From Arcobacter sp. (GTDB lineage: Bacteria > Campylobacterota > Campylobacteria > Campylobacterales > Arcobacteraceae): a stretch of DNA of 6,632 bases. Of the stretch, positions 5,270 to 6,632 are shown piece by piece. The DNA is taken from assembly GCA_016744485.1 (NCBI GenBank), contig JADGEG010000112.1, forward strand, positions 1-6,632, written 5' to 3'. The notes below the pieces were generated by a model, which was given only the letters and a program-made list of their open reading frames with translations, did not search any database and was not told the DNA's origin. Both the position numbers and the translations under genes were made by a program. How positions within the stretch are numbered: the first letter of the stretch is position 1; each line of letters begins with the position of its first letter.

Positions 5270-6604
5270 ATGGCAGGTATTTTAGGATTAGCAAGTGGAC
5301 AAGGAGCATCTTTAAATCAAGATTTAATAGATAAATTAAAAACTGGTGAGACAAAAGCTATAATAGACCCATTGAGCAAAAAAATAGAAAATATAGACCT
5401 AGAGAAAGAGAAAATATCAGAAATCGTAACAAAATCAAATGAACTTCTTGAAACTATAAAATCTTTTGACCTTTTTGTATCAGGAGGAGTTAGTGCTTTT
5501 GATCAAAAAGTTGCAAACACTACAGGTGATTCTGTAATATTTGACGCTGTAGATGAAAAATATTTAAATATAGGTGTACATAATGTTGAAGTTGGAGCTT
5601 TGGCAAAAAGAGATGTATATAATTCAAAAAATATTAATGATAATCCTACTAATACACAAATGAATATAGGAACATTAGATATTGAAATTAATGGAAATAC
5701 TTATACTTTTGATAGTTCTAATAAAACATACGAACAATTTGCCAAAGAAATAAATGCAAAAGAAGATTTGTCCTCTTCTATTGAGGAAGTACAAGATGGT
5801 GTTTATAAATTAGTTATTAAAAGCACTAAAACAGGAGTATCTAATAATTTGAGTATATCAAGTAGCGTTGATACTGCATTAGAACTATCAAGTAATAATG
5901 TCCAAATAGGATCTAATTCTTTAATAAAAATTAATAATATTGAGTATAATCGTTCATCAAATGAAATCACTATTGAAGGTGGGTTAAAAGTTACAGCTGT
6001 GCAATTAGGAGTATCTACAATTTCTATTGATAAAGATATTACGAGCGTTACTCCATCTTTAGAAAAATTTGCAGAAAAATATAATGAGCTTGTTAGCCTT
6101 GTAGATGCTGAGCTATATTCAGCAGAAAGTACAATAAAAGATAAAGCATCTTTGCGTTCAATGTTAGAGTCTGTAAAAGAAAAACTTTTTTCGACTTACG
6201 GAGAAAATGATGATTTAAGTATTTTTAATATGGGTTTTGATTTAGATAAATCAGGTTTTTTAACATTAGATAAAAGTAAATTAAATGATGTACTTGATAA
6301 TAATTTTGATGATTTAAAATCACTTTTTTTAGGTGTAGCTGAAAAAGAAGGTTTAGGAACACAGTTAAAAACTATAATTGATAATTTTGATTCATTTTCA
6401 GGCATATTAACAAGTTATCAAAATTCAATGGATACAAGGGAAACTAATTTAAAAGAAGAAAAAGAAAAAGCAATTAAAAATTTAGATAATAAATATGAAT
6501 TATTAGCTTTAAAGTTCTCTGCTTATGGAGCAATTATTAATCAGTTTGAATCTGCATTTTCAGGATTAAAATTAACAATTAGTCAATCAACAGCTAGGAA
6601 CTAA
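5270..6604 (+). CDS. fliD: Flagellar filament cap protein FliD (HAP2)
   Basis: FliD caps the growing filament and guides flagellin folding after export. The N-terminus (LGLASGQGASLNQDLIDKLK, residues 5-24, then an IDP motif at 32-34) follows the Campylobacter pattern. A coiled-coil stretch (about 35-65) leads to the FliD_N block NVEVGALAKRDVYNSK (105-120). The middle domain includes IKINNIEYNRSSNEITIEGG (219-238). The FliD_C domain (about 265-440) shows FAEKYNELVSLVD, GFDLDKSGFLTLDKSKLNDVL (322-342), LKSLFLG (349-355), GILTSYQNSMDTR (378-390) and a C-terminal helix ending FESAFSGLKLTI (426-437). At 444 residues it is near the common bacterial length but clearly shorter than the roughly 640-residue Campylobacter jejuni FliD, which suggests fewer exposed head domains. 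The chaperone gene fliS often follows fliD and may lie just beyond the window. Confidence 0.96.
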   Translation: MAGILGLASGQGASLNQDLIDKLKTGETKAIIDPLSKKIENIDLEKEKISEIVTKSNELLETIKSFDLFVSGGVSAFDQKVANTTGDSVIFDAVDEKYLNIGVHNVEVGALAKRDVYNSKNINDNPTNTQMNIGTLDIEINGNTYTFDSSNKTYEQFAKEINAKEDLSSSIEEVQDGVYKLVIKSTKTGVSNNLSISSSVDTALELSSNNVQIGSNSLIKINNIEYNRSSNEITIEGGLKVTAVQLGVSTISIDKDITSVTPSLEKFAEKYNELVSLVDAELYSAESTIKDKASLRSMLESVKEKLFSTYGENDDLSIFNMGFDLDKSGFLTLDKSKLNDVLDNNFDDLKSLFLGVAEKEGLGTQLKTIIDNFDSFSGILTSYQNSMDTRETNLKEEKEKAIKNLDNKYELLALKFSAYGAIINQFESAFSGLKLTISQSTARN

Positions 6605-6632
6605 TTAAAATATTTAATGTTATATACTATTC
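6605..6632 (+). other. 28-base AT-rich tail after fliD, nothing recognisable
   Basis: The stretch contains only AT-rich sequence up to the window edge. There is no GC-rich hairpin with a T-tract that would mark a terminator, and no ribosome-binding site with a start codon. Whether transcription continues into a downstream gene such as fliS cannot be judged from here. Confidence 0.5.

Noticed and set aside
6196..6405. Minus-strand open frame inside fliD
   Set aside because: It lies antisense to the conserved FliD C-terminal domain, with no start signals or recognisable product.
6599..6619. Near-palindrome ATTAAAATATTTAAT after the fliD stop as a terminator
   Set aside because: It is pure AT, imperfect, would form a very weak stem and has no following T-tract; such strings are common in this AT-rich DNA.

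Overview
The window is a dense, very AT-rich run of flagellar genes, all on the + strand. It most likely comes from a Campylobacterota (epsilonproteobacterial) genome. Three things suggest an Arcobacter-like member: the extreme AT bias, the Campylobacter-style FliD N-terminus (an LG..G....QDLIDKLK pattern followed by an IDP motif), and the fliJ-motE gene pair. The genus is an inference, because no rRNA or other marker gene is present.

Layout. Positions 1-527 hold the 3' part of an acidic Asp/Glu/Asn/Lys-rich gene of unknown function that enters from outside the window. Next come fliQ (529-789, export gate), a fliJ-like coiled-coil gene (792-1196), a motE-like periplasmic coiled-coil/MgtE_N gene (1209-1670), fliL (1674-2213), an unrecognised single-pass membrane protein (2215-2637), and flgH (2627-3334, L-ring lipoprotein). 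Spacings here are 1 to 12 bases, with an 11-base overlap at flgH, so these genes look like one translationally coupled operon. After a 58-base AT-rich gap come flgK (3393-5258, hook-filament junction protein) and fliD (5270-6604, filament cap), each with a clear Shine-Dalgarno sequence. The last 28 bases contain no recognisable gene or terminator.

How the genes fit together. FliQ and FliJ belong to the flagellar type III export machine. FliL and the MotE-like protein sit in the periplasm around the stator. FlgH builds the outer-membrane L ring. FlgK and FliD are late exported substrates at the distal end of the hook. The cluster therefore mixes early and late assembly genes.

I found no mobile element, CRISPR array, tRNA or rRNA, and no clearly new biological system. 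The points most worth a second look are the unknown membrane protein between fliL and flgH, a textbook-like calcium-binding loop in the variable domain of FlgK, and a perfect ribosome-binding site with an in-frame ATG inside the acidic gene.
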